Origin: Balneolaceae bacterium
GTDB lineage: Bacteria; Bacteroidota; Rhodothermia; Balneolales; Balneolaceae
Assembly (NCBI GenBank): GCA_017640605.1
Contig: JAEPQH010000013.1
Span: forward strand, 1 to 64,000
Length of the DNA: 64,000 nt
Direction: 5' to 3'
Shown: piece after piece, positions 41,012 through 49,456 of the stretch
Numbering within the stretch: the stretch's first letter is position 1
Layout of the letters: each line of letters opens with the position of its first letter
Notes under the pieces: model-generated
What the model saw: the letters and a program-made list of their open reading frames with translations, nothing else
What the model was told of the DNA's origin: nothing
Databases searched by the model: none
Position numbers and translations under genes: made by a program

Positions 41012-42745
41012 CTAGTAACCTGCCGCTTGTCCATCTACTCTTGCTTCTGAAGCTCCGTAATATACTCCATTTTCCAGATCACGCATAATAGCTTGAAACC
41101 GACCAAAGAAACTATTTCCAACCTGCACGCGGTGTCCCATTGCACGGAGATCACGAACTACTTGTGGAGGAATTGAAGTCTCGATACTCACCAAACCAAC
41201 ATTGGTTAATGTATCATCTAAACCATCAGTCGGTTGTGTTGAACCCCGGTGGTTCCAGCGTAAAGCATCACCGGCCTGCTGCATGTTCATCCCAAAATCG
41301 ATCACATTTGTAATCAAACTTACATGTCCCATCGGCTGATAAGCTCCTCCCATATTTCCTAAAGTCATAAATGGCTCACCATCTTTCATTACGAAGCCGG
41401 GAATTATTGTATGAAATGGACGTTTTCCGGGTTCATACACATTTGGGTGATTGGGATCGAGTGAAAACAATTCCCCTCTATTTTGAAAACTAAAACCCGT
41501 TCCGGGCACCACAAACCCTGAACCCATTCCACGAAAATTACTTTGAATCAACGAAACCATATTTCCGTCTTTATCGGCCGTAGTTAAGTAAATAGTATCC
41601 CCTTCTTCGAGAACTTCTACTCCCGAGGTTAAATCATCACTTGCCTTACTTGTGATCAAAGCTCTACGCTGTTCAGCATATTCTTTCGATAGTAATGTTT
41701 CGTACGGGATGTCATAAAAATCTTCATCTACATAGTGTTTTGCGCGATCTTCGAACGTAAGCTTTTTCGCTTCGATCATCAGGTGAAAAGTCTCTGCTGT
41801 CGCAAAACCCGTTTTACTCAAATCGTAACCTTCCAAAATATTCAGCATTTGCAAAACTGCAGTTCCTTGCACATTTCCACCTACTTGATACACATCGTAT
41901 CCGCGATAATTCACCGTTTGAGGCTTTACCCAAGTTGATGTGTGCTTGTCGAAATCCTCAAACCGTAAATACCCTCCGTTTTCTTTCATCCAGCGGTCAA
42001 TTTTTCTGGTGATTTCACCACGATAGAAAGCATCTCGTCCTTCACTTGCCAATAACCTAAATGTATTTCCTAAATCAGGATTCTTAAAGATTTCCCCTTT
42101 TTCCGGTCCACGACCATCAAAGGTGAACGTCTCTTTAAACGCACCGACTTGTTGGCTTAACCGCGGAGCACTTCTTTTCCAGCTTGCTGAGATCGCTTCA
42201 CTCACGGGGAACCCGTTTTCGGCATACCAAATAGGCTCTTCCAAAATTTCAGCCATTGATATCGAGCCAAATTGATCATGCATTTCGAACCAACCATCGA
42301 TGGCTCCCGGAACAGATACTGATAGCAAATCCAACGCCGGTATTGAGTCAACCCTTTGTTCTTCCAAAATCTCCATTAAATCATCGTAGGAAAGTCCAAG
42401 TGGTGATCTGCCACTAGCGTTCAAAGCATACACTTGTTCACTTTCTGCATGATAGATGATTGCAAAAAGATCTCCACCGATTCCATTTCCGGTGGGCTCC
42501 ATCAAACCCATAGCTGCATTTGCTCCAATAGCCGCATCAATAGCGTTTCCCCCATTTTTAAGAATTTGCAGTCCAACCTGAGTCGCCAGCGGCTGACTGG
42601 TAGCTACCATTCCGCGCTGACCGATTACTTCCGAACGGGTTTGAATCAAGCTGCCCGCTTCGCGGTCTATTTGGGCGAATAATGCTGCCGGTATAAAAAG
42701 TAAGGAGACAAAAAGAAGTGTAAATATAGAAGGAGAAACGTCCAT
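41012..42745 (-). CDS. ggt: Gamma-glutamyltransferase
   Basis: A 577-residue exported enzyme that hydrolyses or transfers gamma-glutamyl groups of glutathione. The signal peptide ends at ALFAQ. Early motifs are GMVATSQPLATQVGLQIL, GGNAIDAAI and GNGIGGDLFAI. The nucleophile threonine of the small subunit lies in EEGDTIYLTTADKDGN, followed by GNMGGAYQPMGHV. ATG 42745 gives a direct signal peptide; an upstream TTG at 42817 is unlikely. There is a possible single promoter region before it. Gene order gives no pathway partner. Confidence 0.9.
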   Translation of the reverse strand: MDVSPSIFTLLFVSLLFIPAALFAQIDREAGSLIQTRSEVIGQRGMVATSQPLATQVGLQILKNGGNAIDAAIGANAAMGLMEPTGNGIGGDLFAIIYHAESEQVYALNASGRSPLGLSYDDLMEILEEQRVDSIPALDLLSVSVPGAIDGWFEMHDQFGSISMAEILEEPIWYAENGFPVSEAISASWKRSAPRLSQQVGAFKETFTFDGRGPEKGEIFKNPDLGNTFRLLASEGRDAFYRGEITRKIDRWMKENGGYLRFEDFDKHTSTWVKPQTVNYRGYDVYQVGGNVQGTAVLQMLNILEGYDLSKTGFATAETFHLMIEAKKLTFEDRAKHYVDEDFYDIPYETLLSKEYAEQRRALITSKASDDLTSGVEVLEEGDTIYLTTADKDGNMVSLIQSNFRGMGSGFVVPGTGFSFQNRGELFSLDPNHPNVYEPGKRPFHTIIPGFVMKDGEPFMTLGNMGGAYQPMGHVSLITNVIDFGMNMQQAGDALRWNHRGSTQPTDGLDDTLTNVGLVSIETSIPPQVVRDLRAMGHRVQVGNSFFGRFQAIMRDLENGVYYGASEARVDGQAAGY

Positions 42746-42926
42746 TGCTATCACATTTGATATAGTTGTTAACGAAATAACCGTATCGAATATCAAACAG
42801 TTCTTCGAATTGATCAATGATATTCGATCAGCAACGAACTAACTAAAATTCTCTGAGAACTCAAACTATACAAACGATGTAAATACCCTGGAGTTTAGCA
42901 TTGATAGAACAGCAGTTGATTTAACA

Positions 42927-42960
42927 AAAAAAAGCCACTCCATAAAATGAAGTGGCTTTT
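42927..42960 (-). terminator. Terminator of tRNA-Arg
   Basis: AAAAGCCACTTCA / TGGAGTGGCTTTT forms a stem on the minus strand, followed by T8. It starts about 8 bp past the tRNA 3' end. Confidence 0.85.
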
Positions 42961-42967
42961 CAACTTG

Positions 42968-43041
42968 TACGCCCGGGAGGGTTCGAACCCCCAACCCCCA
43001 GAGCCGAAATCTGGTACTCTATCCAGTTGAGCTACGGGCGC
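42968..43041 (-). tRNA. tRNA-Arg (TCG)
   Basis: The minus strand begins GCGCCCGTAGCTCAACTGG, has the anticodon arm CCAGA-TTTCGGC-TCTGG with anticodon TCG and the T-arm GGGGGTTCGAACCC. The acceptor stem GCGCCCG / CGGGCGT has a G-U first pair. CCA is not encoded. A 12-bp copy of part of the anticodon arm occurs 70 bp upstream (43071-43082). Confidence 0.93.
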
Positions 43042-43097
43042 ATTTTTTTGCAAAAATGCTTTAGATTCAGGAGCCGAAATCTTACTTCTTTTTCTGA

Positions 43098-43297
43098 TTA
43101 AGCATTGTTACAGTTCAGTAAATGATCTGCGCTAAGTTGTTCTTCATGTCCAAAAACAAAAAGCACGTTATTTAGAAAAATTGCTTTGAGGCGAGAATCT
43201 AAATCTATAATTCGATTCTTCTCAACGCATCTTGCAAATAATTCAATAATAACTTTGGCTCGCCTTCACATAATATCTGTTGTGATAACGGGCGCAA
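43098..43297 (-). pseudogene. Possible small frameshifted gene upstream of tRNA-Arg
   Basis: On the minus strand a TTG at 43297 opens MRPLSQQILCEGEPK in one frame. If one base is restored near 43262, the reading continues as VIIELFARCVEKNRII, then DLDSRLKAIFLNN, then VLFVFGHEEQLSADHLLNC to a TAA at 43098. The joined 66-residue sequence has a protein-like composition, and a TATATTTG box (43321-43328) lies just upstream. No family is recognised, and the frame break means that it is at best decayed or mis-sequenced. Confidence 0.35.
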
Positions 43298-43320
43298 ATA
43301 ATCTTAAGATCAAAGGATGG

Positions 43321-43338
43321 CAAATATACGTACATTTG
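43321..43338. promoter_or_regulatory. Palindromic divergent promoter upstream of nqrM
   Basis: CAAATATACGTACATTTG is a near-perfect palindrome with a TACGTA centre. Read on the plus strand it ends in TACATTTG, and on the minus strand it ends in TATATTTG; both fit TAnnTTTG. The plus-strand start would be about 43342, 83 bp before the nqrM ATG. Confidence 0.5.
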
Positions 43339-43424
43339 CACTTCATCGCATAGGAAATTCTACGGCATTTATTGAGGTTGCAGTATTAAATCCCGATCTT
43401 TACAGGCTAACAAGAGATGATACT

Positions 43425-43670
43425 ATGAATACCTTTTTACTCACACTCGGACTTGCAGTTGTTTTTATAGGCATTGGATTTGCCGGTATTGCTGTTAAAA
43501 TTCTTCTTAAGAAAAATGGAGAGTTTTCTGGCACGTGTGCCAGTCAAAGTCCTTTTCTAAATAAAGAAGGTGAAGCATGCAGCATGTGTGGTGCCCTTCC
43601 GAGTGAGAAATGTAAAAGTGATGACCAGCCTAAGAGGGATGAAAAGGAGTTTAGTCCGTTTGTGGCTTAA
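43425..43670 (+). CDS. nqrM: NqrM-like maturation factor of the Na+-NQR
   Basis: About 81 residues. One membrane helix (TFLLTLGLAVVFIGIGFAGIAVKIL) is followed by a cysteine motif, GTCASQSPFLNKEGEACSMCG, resembling the C...CxxC region of NqrM (DUF539), which is needed for Fe assembly in NqrD/E. A further Cys follows in SEKCK. An in-frame start at 43317 exists, but the promoter box at 43331-43338 lies inside that extension, so ATG 43425 is preferred. It is convergent with apbE and the nqr operon. I consider NqrM likely, not proven. Confidence 0.75.
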   Translation: MNTFLLTLGLAVVFIGIGFAGIAVKILLKKNGEFSGTCASQSPFLNKEGEACSMCGALPSEKCKSDDQPKRDEKEFSPFVA

Positions 43671-43739
43671 TTCGCAATAATTCTAGGTTACTCCCCTACT
43701 TATTAAATAGAAAAATCTGTGCCTCTACTTTAATTTAAG

Positions 43740-43759
43740 ATTCCTGCTTTCGCAGGAAT
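43740..43759. terminator. Hairpin ATTCCTGC-TTTC-GCAGGAAT after apbE and nqrM
   Basis: An 8-bp perfect stem with a 4-nt loop lies between convergent nqrM and apbE. The flanking GATTCCTGC...AGGAATGAC matches a repeat motif common in many bacteria (dRS3-like), so it may be both repeat and terminator. Confidence 0.5.
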
Positions 43760-43778
43760 GACTATGTTGGGTGTAGAT

Positions 43779-44777
43779 TTACTCTAAAATAAAACTCTGG
43801 AAGCCATCGGTTATGTGCTCTTGCCAGTTGCCACCTTCATCTGCATAGATCAAATACCCTTCGAGCTCATTTTTTGATTCAAGAAAGTTTTTGCACTCTT
43901 CCAATCCTATTACCATGCAAAGTGTGGCGTAAGCATCGGCGTCCATAGCGGTTGGTGCAATAATTGACGCACTGAGTAGATTGTTTTTTGCAGGATAACC
44001 GGTTTTCGGATTAATAGTGTGTGAGTATTTCAGTCCCGTCTGTTCATCAACCCAAAACTTCCGATAATTGCCTGACGTTGCCAGCGCGGCATTTTCCAGC
44101 TTAAGTATAAACTGAAAGCGATCTGCTACATCAATATTTTCCTGTGGTTTATCAACCCCAATCACCCACGTTTCATTTTTTAAGTTCTCACCACGGGTGC
44201 GAATCTCGCCTCCAACTTCAACCATATAACTACTGATTCCTTTTTCTTCTAAGAATTCAGCGAGTACATCAACCGTATAGCCCTGTGCAATGGCGTTGAA
44301 ATCTATGGTACTGTTTTCAGGAATTCTCACTCTGTTTCCATCCAGTTCAACTTTATTGTAACCGATCAGATTCAATGTATTATTCACTTGTTCGTCGGTA
44401 ACTTGTCCACGAATCTCATCAAACCAAAACCCCCACAATTGAACTAAGGGGCCTACAGTGGGATCAAAATCTCCATTACTTTCTTCTGCGATTTCTAAAG
44501 ATCGCTTTAGTACTTCTAAAAAGTATTCATCAACCTCAACCCAGTCACCTGTCTCATTTACTTGAGAAATCAATGATTTAGGCACCCAAGTACTCATAGA
44601 GTTATCAATATCTTCGAAGATTTCCTCGAACTCATTGGAATAATCTACATTTTCAGTGGTGATGTATTTTATCTGGTAGGTAGATCCCTGAGCATTCCCG
44701 GTGTTTTCCACTAATTGTGGAGTTTTACTCGAACATGAAAGGAGCGTAAGTAGTACAAATAGCGTAGTTTTTCTCAT
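43779..44777 (-). CDS. apbE: FAD:protein FMN transferase ApbE
   Basis: A 332-residue lipoprotein that transfers FMN from FAD to threonines of NqrB and NqrC. The lipobox is LLSC near residue 13. ApbE motifs are GSTYQIKY, IDNSMSTWVP, DFDPTVGPLVQLWGF, DFNAIAQGYTVD, VGGEIRTRG, SGNYRKF and the metal-binding region MDADAYAT. ATG 44777 is chosen over a TTG at 44789, which lies in the T tract of the nqr terminator. It follows nqrF and so probably receives read-through transcription. Confidence 0.93.
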   Translation of the reverse strand: MRKTTLFVLLTLLSCSSKTPQLVENTGNAQGSTYQIKYITTENVDYSNEFEEIFEDIDNSMSTWVPKSLISQVNETGDWVEVDEYFLEVLKRSLEIAEESNGDFDPTVGPLVQLWGFWFDEIRGQVTDEQVNNTLNLIGYNKVELDGNRVRIPENSTIDFNAIAQGYTVDVLAEFLEEKGISSYMVEVGGEIRTRGENLKNETWVIGVDKPQENIDVADRFQFILKLENAALATSGNYRKFWVDEQTGLKYSHTINPKTGYPAKNNLLSASIIAPTAMDADAYATLCMVIGLEECKNFLESKNELEGYLIYADEGGNWQEHITDGFQSFILE

Positions 44778-44785
44778 AATATCAG

Positions 44786-44820
44786 GCAAAAAAAATCCCG
44801 CACATAAATGCGCGGGATTA
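44786..44820 (-). terminator. Terminator after nqrF, overlapping the apbE leader
   Basis: AATCCCGCGCATTTATGTGCGGGATT followed by T8 on the minus strand, 18 bp after the nqrF stop. apbE starts 9 bp beyond the T tract, so its expression may depend on leakage through this terminator. Confidence 0.85.
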
Positions 44821-44837
44821 ACTTAAAAGTTGGATGA

Positions 44838-46151
44838 TTATCCACCAAAATCATCAAAGGCTACATTCTCTTCCGGTACGCCCCATTCGTCGCACATTTT
44901 AAGTACGGCTTGATTCATTAATGGAGGTCCACAGAAGTAGAACTCAATTTCTTCTGGTTCAGGGTGATTTGTCAAGTACTGATCAATTACAGCCTGGTGA
45001 ACAAATCCTAAGAAGCCATCACCTTCTTCGTCGTTGATGTCTTTCTTCTCTTTCCAATTGTCTTCTTCCAAAGGCTCAGAAAGAACAACGTAAAACTTAA
45101 AGTTGTCGAATTTGTCTTCTAACTGCTTAAAGTGATCTAAGTAGAACAATTCTCGCTTAGATCGACCACCGTACCAATACGTAACTTTACGTCCGGTTTC
45201 CAATGTTTTAAACAAATGGTACAAGTGCGAACGCATTGGCGCCATTCCGGCACCACCACCAATGTAAAGCATCTCAGAATCAGACTCTTCATTGATAAAG
45301 AATTCGCCATACGGACCTGAAATTGTTACAGTATCGCCTGGTTTTCTCGCAAAAATGTATGACGAAGCAATACCAGGATTTACATCCATCCAAGTGTTCT
45401 TAGCGCGATCCCACGGTGGAGTTGCGATTCGAACGTTTAACATAATGCGACGACCTTCGGCTGGATAGCTAGCCATCGAGTAGGCACGTTCGATTACGTC
45501 ATCGTTTTTCATTTTAAGATCCCAGAGGCCAAACTTATCCCACTCAAGTTGGAATTTATCCGGCTCATCATGTTCTTCGGGATGCGCAGTAATGTCGATA
45601 TCTTTGTAATCTACAGTACATTCAGGAATTTCGATCTGGATATAACCACCAGCTTTGTAATCCATATCTTCCGGAATCTCAACAATAAATTCTTTAATGA
45701 AAGAGGCTACGTTGTAATTTGACACAACTTTAGCTTCCCATTTTTTGATTCCGAATACTTCCTCAGGAATCGTGATTTCCATGTCTTCTTTCACTTTTAC
45801 CTGACAGCCCAAACGGTAATTTTCGGCCTGTTCTTTTCGGGTAAAGTGAGGTGTTTCGGTTGGTAGTATTTCGCCACCGCCACTGTGAACCTGACATTCG
45901 CATTGAACACATGTTCCACCACCACCACATGCTGATGGTAAGAAAATCTTGTTGTCACCTAAGGTACTCAATAGAGTTCCACCGGATTCAACTTCAATTA
46001 CCTTCTCACCATTGATGGTAATTTTAACCGGACCTGAAGGGGTAAGTGCGGCTTTAGCACCTAATAATATCGACACCAATAAAATAATTACGGCGAAGAA
46101 TATTAGGATACTGATACCAACTATTACAAGCGTTGTTGCTCCAAAAATCAT
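44838..46151 (-). CDS. nqrF: Na+-NQR subunit F
   Basis: A 437-residue subunit that accepts electrons from NADH through FAD. It has an N-terminal membrane helix (LVIVGISILIFFAVIILLVSI), a [2Fe-2S] ferredoxin motif (SACGGGGTCVQCEC near residue 70), an FAD-binding RAYSMASYP and an NADH-binding GGAGMAPMRSH...YWYGGRSKRE. ATG 46151 is preferred over an in-frame start at 46205, which would add 18 residues. It is the last nqr gene before the terminator. Confidence 0.96.
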   Translation of the reverse strand: MIFGATTLVIVGISILIFFAVIILLVSILLGAKAALTPSGPVKITINGEKVIEVESGGTLLSTLGDNKIFLPSACGGGGTCVQCECQVHSGGGEILPTETPHFTRKEQAENYRLGCQVKVKEDMEITIPEEVFGIKKWEAKVVSNYNVASFIKEFIVEIPEDMDYKAGGYIQIEIPECTVDYKDIDITAHPEEHDEPDKFQLEWDKFGLWDLKMKNDDVIERAYSMASYPAEGRRIMLNVRIATPPWDRAKNTWMDVNPGIASSYIFARKPGDTVTISGPYGEFFINEESDSEMLYIGGGAGMAPMRSHLYHLFKTLETGRKVTYWYGGRSKRELFYLDHFKQLEDKFDNFKFYVVLSEPLEEDNWKEKKDINDEEGDGFLGFVHQAVIDQYLTNHPEPEEIEFYFCGPPLMNQAVLKMCDEWGVPEENVAFDDFGG

Positions 46152-46170
46152 AGTTATATCTTCTTGATGA

Positions 46171-46788
46171 TTATAATTTGATTCCCATAAACGACATGAA
46201 GCCAATGCCCATCAAGCCGGTTACGATAAATGTAATTCCCAAACCTTTGAGCGGTGCAGGCACATTTGAATATTGAATTTTTTCGCGGATAGCGGCAATT
46301 GCTACAATTGCTAAAAACCATCCGATACCACTACCGAAACCAAACACGGTTGCCTCGGTAATGTTTGCATAATTTCTTTCTTGCATGAACAACGAACCAC
46401 CCAAGATTGCACAGTTAACCGCAATCAGTGGTAAGAAGATTCCAAGTGCGCCATACAATGCAGGAGAAAACTTTTCTACTAACATCTCAACCAATTGTAC
46501 CATGGAAGCGATGATGGCAATGAACAAAATGAAAGAAAGGAAGCTTAAATCAACGGTAGCGAAGCTTTCGCCCATCCATGATAATGCGCCTTCTGCCAAC
46601 ACATAGTTTTGAAGCAGGTAGTTTGCAGGTACCGTTACCGATAGTACAAAGATAACTGCTATACCAAGACCAACGGCGGTTGATACTTTTTTGGATACTG
46701 CCAAATATGAACACATGCCTAAGAAATAGGCAAATACCATATTGTCAACAAAGATCGATTTAACAAAAATGTTTACTAACTCTTGCAT
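46171..46788 (-). CDS. nqrE: Na+-NQR subunit E
   Basis: A 205-residue, six-helix membrane subunit that pairs with NqrD to hold the intramembrane iron centre. It starts [28 protein letters not shown], with the iron-ligand cysteine in GMCSY, and has the second cysteine in [15 protein letters not shown]. It is 3 bp downstream of nqrD. Confidence 0.96.
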   Translation of the reverse strand: MQELVNIFVKSIFVDNMVFAYFLGMCSYLAVSKKVSTAVGLGIAVIFVLSVTVPANYLLQNYVLAEGALSWMGESFATVDLSFLSFILFIAIIASMVQLVEMLVEKFSPALYGALGIFLPLIAVNCAILGGSLFMQERNYANITEATVFGFGSGIGWFLAIVAIAAIREKIQYSNVPAPLKGLGITFIVTGLMGIGFMSFMGIKL

Positions 46789-46791
46789 GGA

Positions 46792-47487
46792 TTAGTCCTC
46801 AATCAATTTAGTATTACGTGCGCGTTGTACCCAAATCAAAATACCTACGGTAATTAACGCCATAGGAGGTAACAGCATGAAACCATTGTTGCTGTAGAAA
46901 CCGCCGTTTGCGAGATACCAAGATTCCGGAATAATTTGAGCACCCATTAACTGGCCTGAACCTAAAAGCTCACGGAAAAATGCTACGATGATCAGGATAA
47001 TTCCGTAACCGGCAGCGTTACCGATTCCATCAAGCAGCGATTTCCAAGGCTTGTTACCCAATGCAAATGCTTCGAGGCGACCCATGATGATACAGTTGGT
47101 GATAATCAGCCCTACGAATACCGCAAGTTCTTTACTTACATCGTATACAAACGCTTTAAGTACCTGATCAACCAATACTACCAACGATGCTACTACTACA
47201 AGCTGCACGATGATACGAATTCGATTTGGCACCAAATTACGCATCAAAGAAACGATTACGTTTCCGGCAGCCATCACGAATACAACCGAAAGCGCTAATA
47301 CGATAGCAGGTTGGAGTTTAACGGTGATCGCTAGTGCCGAACAAATTCCCAAAACCTGTACAGTAATCGGGTTATTGTCGTCGAATGGATCGGTTAATAA
47401 TTTCTTATTCTTTTTACTGAAAAGAGGCTCTTTCGGCTTTGCAACCGGCTTCTTTTCAACTACTTCTTTTTCTAAAACTTCTGCCAT
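46792..47487 (-). CDS. nqrD: Na+-NQR subunit D
   Basis: A 231-residue membrane subunit. The first 30 residues are a charged extension (EVLEKEVVEKKPVAKPKEPL) beyond the Vibrio protein. Ligand cysteines are in VLGICSALAI and in LIITNCIIMGR, mirroring NqrE. There are six helices. It is 24 bp downstream of nqrC and 3 bp upstream of nqrE. Confidence 0.95.
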   Translation of the reverse strand: MAEVLEKEVVEKKPVAKPKEPLFSKKNKKLLTDPFDDNNPITVQVLGICSALAITVKLQPAIVLALSVVFVMAAGNVIVSLMRNLVPNRIRIIVQLVVVASLVVLVDQVLKAFVYDVSKELAVFVGLIITNCIIMGRLEAFALGNKPWKSLLDGIGNAAGYGIILIIVAFFRELLGSGQLMGAQIIPESWYLANGGFYSNNGFMLLPPMALITVGILIWVQRARNTKLIED

Positions 47488-47511
47488 TGTATTGTGTGTT
47501 AATGCTGGCGA

Positions 47512-48231
47512 TTAGTTATTGAGTTGAGCTGTTGCCGTAGTTCCGGCATATTCTTTCAAGAATGGGAAATAAGATTTCAAGCAATCCAAAATCATCAATT
47601 CCACACCATCTGAAGTGATGGTTCCACCACTAATTCCATCTACTTCATAATCGGTAGAGGACCCACCTTTACGAACATCAATTCCTAGGAAATTGCCTTG
47701 ATCATCAAGAATCTTCTTACCTCTAAATTGTTCTGTAAAAATTGGATATTTGATTTCTGCACCAAGACCGGGTGTTTCCGCTTTGTGATCGAAAACCGCA
47801 CCGTAAACGGTGTTCAAATCTTCTTCCAATGAGATATATCCCCAGATCGGGCCCCAAAGTCCGGCACCACGAAGTGGAATCACATAAAAGGTTTTCCCAT
47901 CTTTTTCTGCTACATAAAGAGGCGCATTTCGCTCGTCATTTTCTAGCCTGATTTCCTTTGCCATATCAACGTTAAATGCATCCACACCTTGTACTAAGGA
48001 ACCTTCGCTCACTACAAGTTCTTCGAGGATATAATCCTGATACACTTCAGCAGCTTCATCGCGGGTCACTTCAATTTGAATTGAGCTCAAAATATTCTGC
48101 ATTTTTTCGAGCTCAACATTTTTGTCTTGCATTGGCTTTAGTGAAGTAGCTACCGCTGAAAGCGAGGCTGCTACCACTACTACCATAATTGCTGCAAATC
48201 CAAACGTATAACCGTTACTATTTACATTCAT
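47512..48231 (-). CDS. nqrC: Na+-NQR subunit C (flavin-bearing)
   Basis: A 239-residue protein with one N-terminal membrane helix (YTFGFAAIMVVVVAASLSAVATSL) and a periplasmic FMN-binding domain. The flavinylation motif is DGISGGTITSDGVE near residue 205, with the acceptor threonine in SGGT(IT). GAGLWGPIWGYI is a family landmark. ApbE, encoded downstream, would attach the flavin. It lies 2 bp after nqrB. Confidence 0.95.
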   Translation of the reverse strand: MNVNSNGYTFGFAAIMVVVVAASLSAVATSLKPMQDKNVELEKMQNILSSIQIEVTRDEAAEVYQDYILEELVVSEGSLVQGVDAFNVDMAKEIRLENDERNAPLYVAEKDGKTFYVIPLRGAGLWGPIWGYISLEEDLNTVYGAVFDHKAETPGLGAEIKYPIFTEQFRGKKILDDQGNFLGIDVRKGGSSTDYEVDGISGGTITSDGVELMILDCLKSYFPFLKEYAGTTATAQLNN

Positions 48232-48233
48232 TA

Positions 48234-49430
48234 TTATGCTCCGGCAGTTTTAAGGGCTAGTCGTTTTTGGCGTTTTTTGATGTTCGCCTGAATTACGTAA
48301 TGATCAATCAACGGCGCCATTGTGTTCATAAATAAGATGGCAAGCATGATTCCTTCCGGATACGCCGGGTTAAATACACGAATCATGATGGCGAAGAATC
48401 CGATAAAGAATCCGTAATAATATTTACCCATCTCGGTTTGTGAACCGGACACAGGATCGGTGGCCATGAATACTACACCAAAGGCAAATCCACCAAAAAT
48501 GAGTTGCTGCCAGAATGGAACCGCCATAAACGCTTGTTGCTCCGGGCTAATTGCGTAACCTGCAAATGCGTTGAAAATCAAGCCCATTACTGCGCCACCA
48601 ATTACTGCGCTTAGCATGATTCTCCAGCTTCCAATTCCGGTGAAAATCAACAATCCAGCACCCAATAAGATAAGTAACGTTGAAGTCTCTCCAATCGAGC
48701 CGGGAATCAATCCTAAAAATGCATCAAACGCTGAATACTGAGTGGTTCCTGTAGTTGCCAGCTCACCAAGTACGGTTGCACCAGACCAACCATCAACTAC
48801 AGCCTGACCTTCTTGTACCGAAGTGTTAATCCAAACTTTGTCGCCCGACATGTAGGTTGGGTATGCAAAGAAGGCAAAAGCTCGTGCTAACAGCGCCGGG
48901 TTGAAAATATTCATTCCGGTTCCGCCGAATACTTCTTTACCAATTACTACAGCAAATGCTACCGAAATTGCCACCATCCAAAGTGGAATATCAACCGGCA
49001 TTATCAGAGGAATCAACATTCCGCTAACCAGATAGCCTTCCTCAATTTGGTGTCCTTTTATCACACAGAAAAGGAATTCAAGACCAAGTCCTACACCGTA
49101 GGAAACAATTACCATTGGAATTACTTTGATGGCACCAAAAATAAATTGGTCAACAAAAGACGCATCAATACCAAGTGCATTGTAGTGGTGATATCCCACA
49201 TTCCACATACCAAACAATAAGCACGGTACAAGAGCCATGATTACTGTATTCATCGTACGCTTCAAATCGATTCCATCGCGAATGTGTGCGCCTTTGGCCG
49301 GGGTAGTGTGGCCGGGCACAAACAGAAAAGTGTAAAACCCATCAAATACTGGCCACAGCTTTTCGTATTTCGCTCCTTTTTCGAAATTCGGCTTTATGTT
49401 TGCTTCAAGAAAATCGTGTATAGCTTTCAT
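48234..49430 (-). CDS. nqrB: Na+-NQR subunit B (flavin-bearing)
   Basis: A 398-residue membrane subunit that carries covalent FMN and forms part of the sodium channel. The flavinylation motif is WSGATVLGELA near residue 215, with the acceptor threonine in SGAT. Other family parts are HIRDGIDLKRTMNTVIMALVPC, GKEVFGGTGMNIFNPALLARAF and FMATDPVSGSQTEMGK. It lies 26 bp after nqrA and 2 bp before nqrC. Confidence 0.96.
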   Translation of the reverse strand: MKAIHDFLEANIKPNFEKGAKYEKLWPVFDGFYTFLFVPGHTTPAKGAHIRDGIDLKRTMNTVIMALVPCLLFGMWNVGYHHYNALGIDASFVDQFIFGAIKVIPMVIVSYGVGLGLEFLFCVIKGHQIEEGYLVSGMLIPLIMPVDIPLWMVAISVAFAVVIGKEVFGGTGMNIFNPALLARAFAFFAYPTYMSGDKVWINTSVQEGQAVVDGWSGATVLGELATTGTTQYSAFDAFLGLIPGSIGETSTLLILLGAGLLIFTGIGSWRIMLSAVIGGAVMGLIFNAFAGYAISPEQQAFMAVPFWQQLIFGGFAFGVVFMATDPVSGSQTEMGKYYYGFFIGFFAIMIRVFNPAYPEGIMLAILFMNTMAPLIDHYVIQANIKKRQKRLALKTAGA

Positions 49431-49456
49431 CTATCTTAATAAACAGTGTTGATTTC

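Noticed and set aside
43317-43424. N-terminal extension of NqrM by 36 residues
   Set aside because: It contains the predicted promoter box, lacks a signal or conserved residues, and the internal ATG starts right at the membrane helix.
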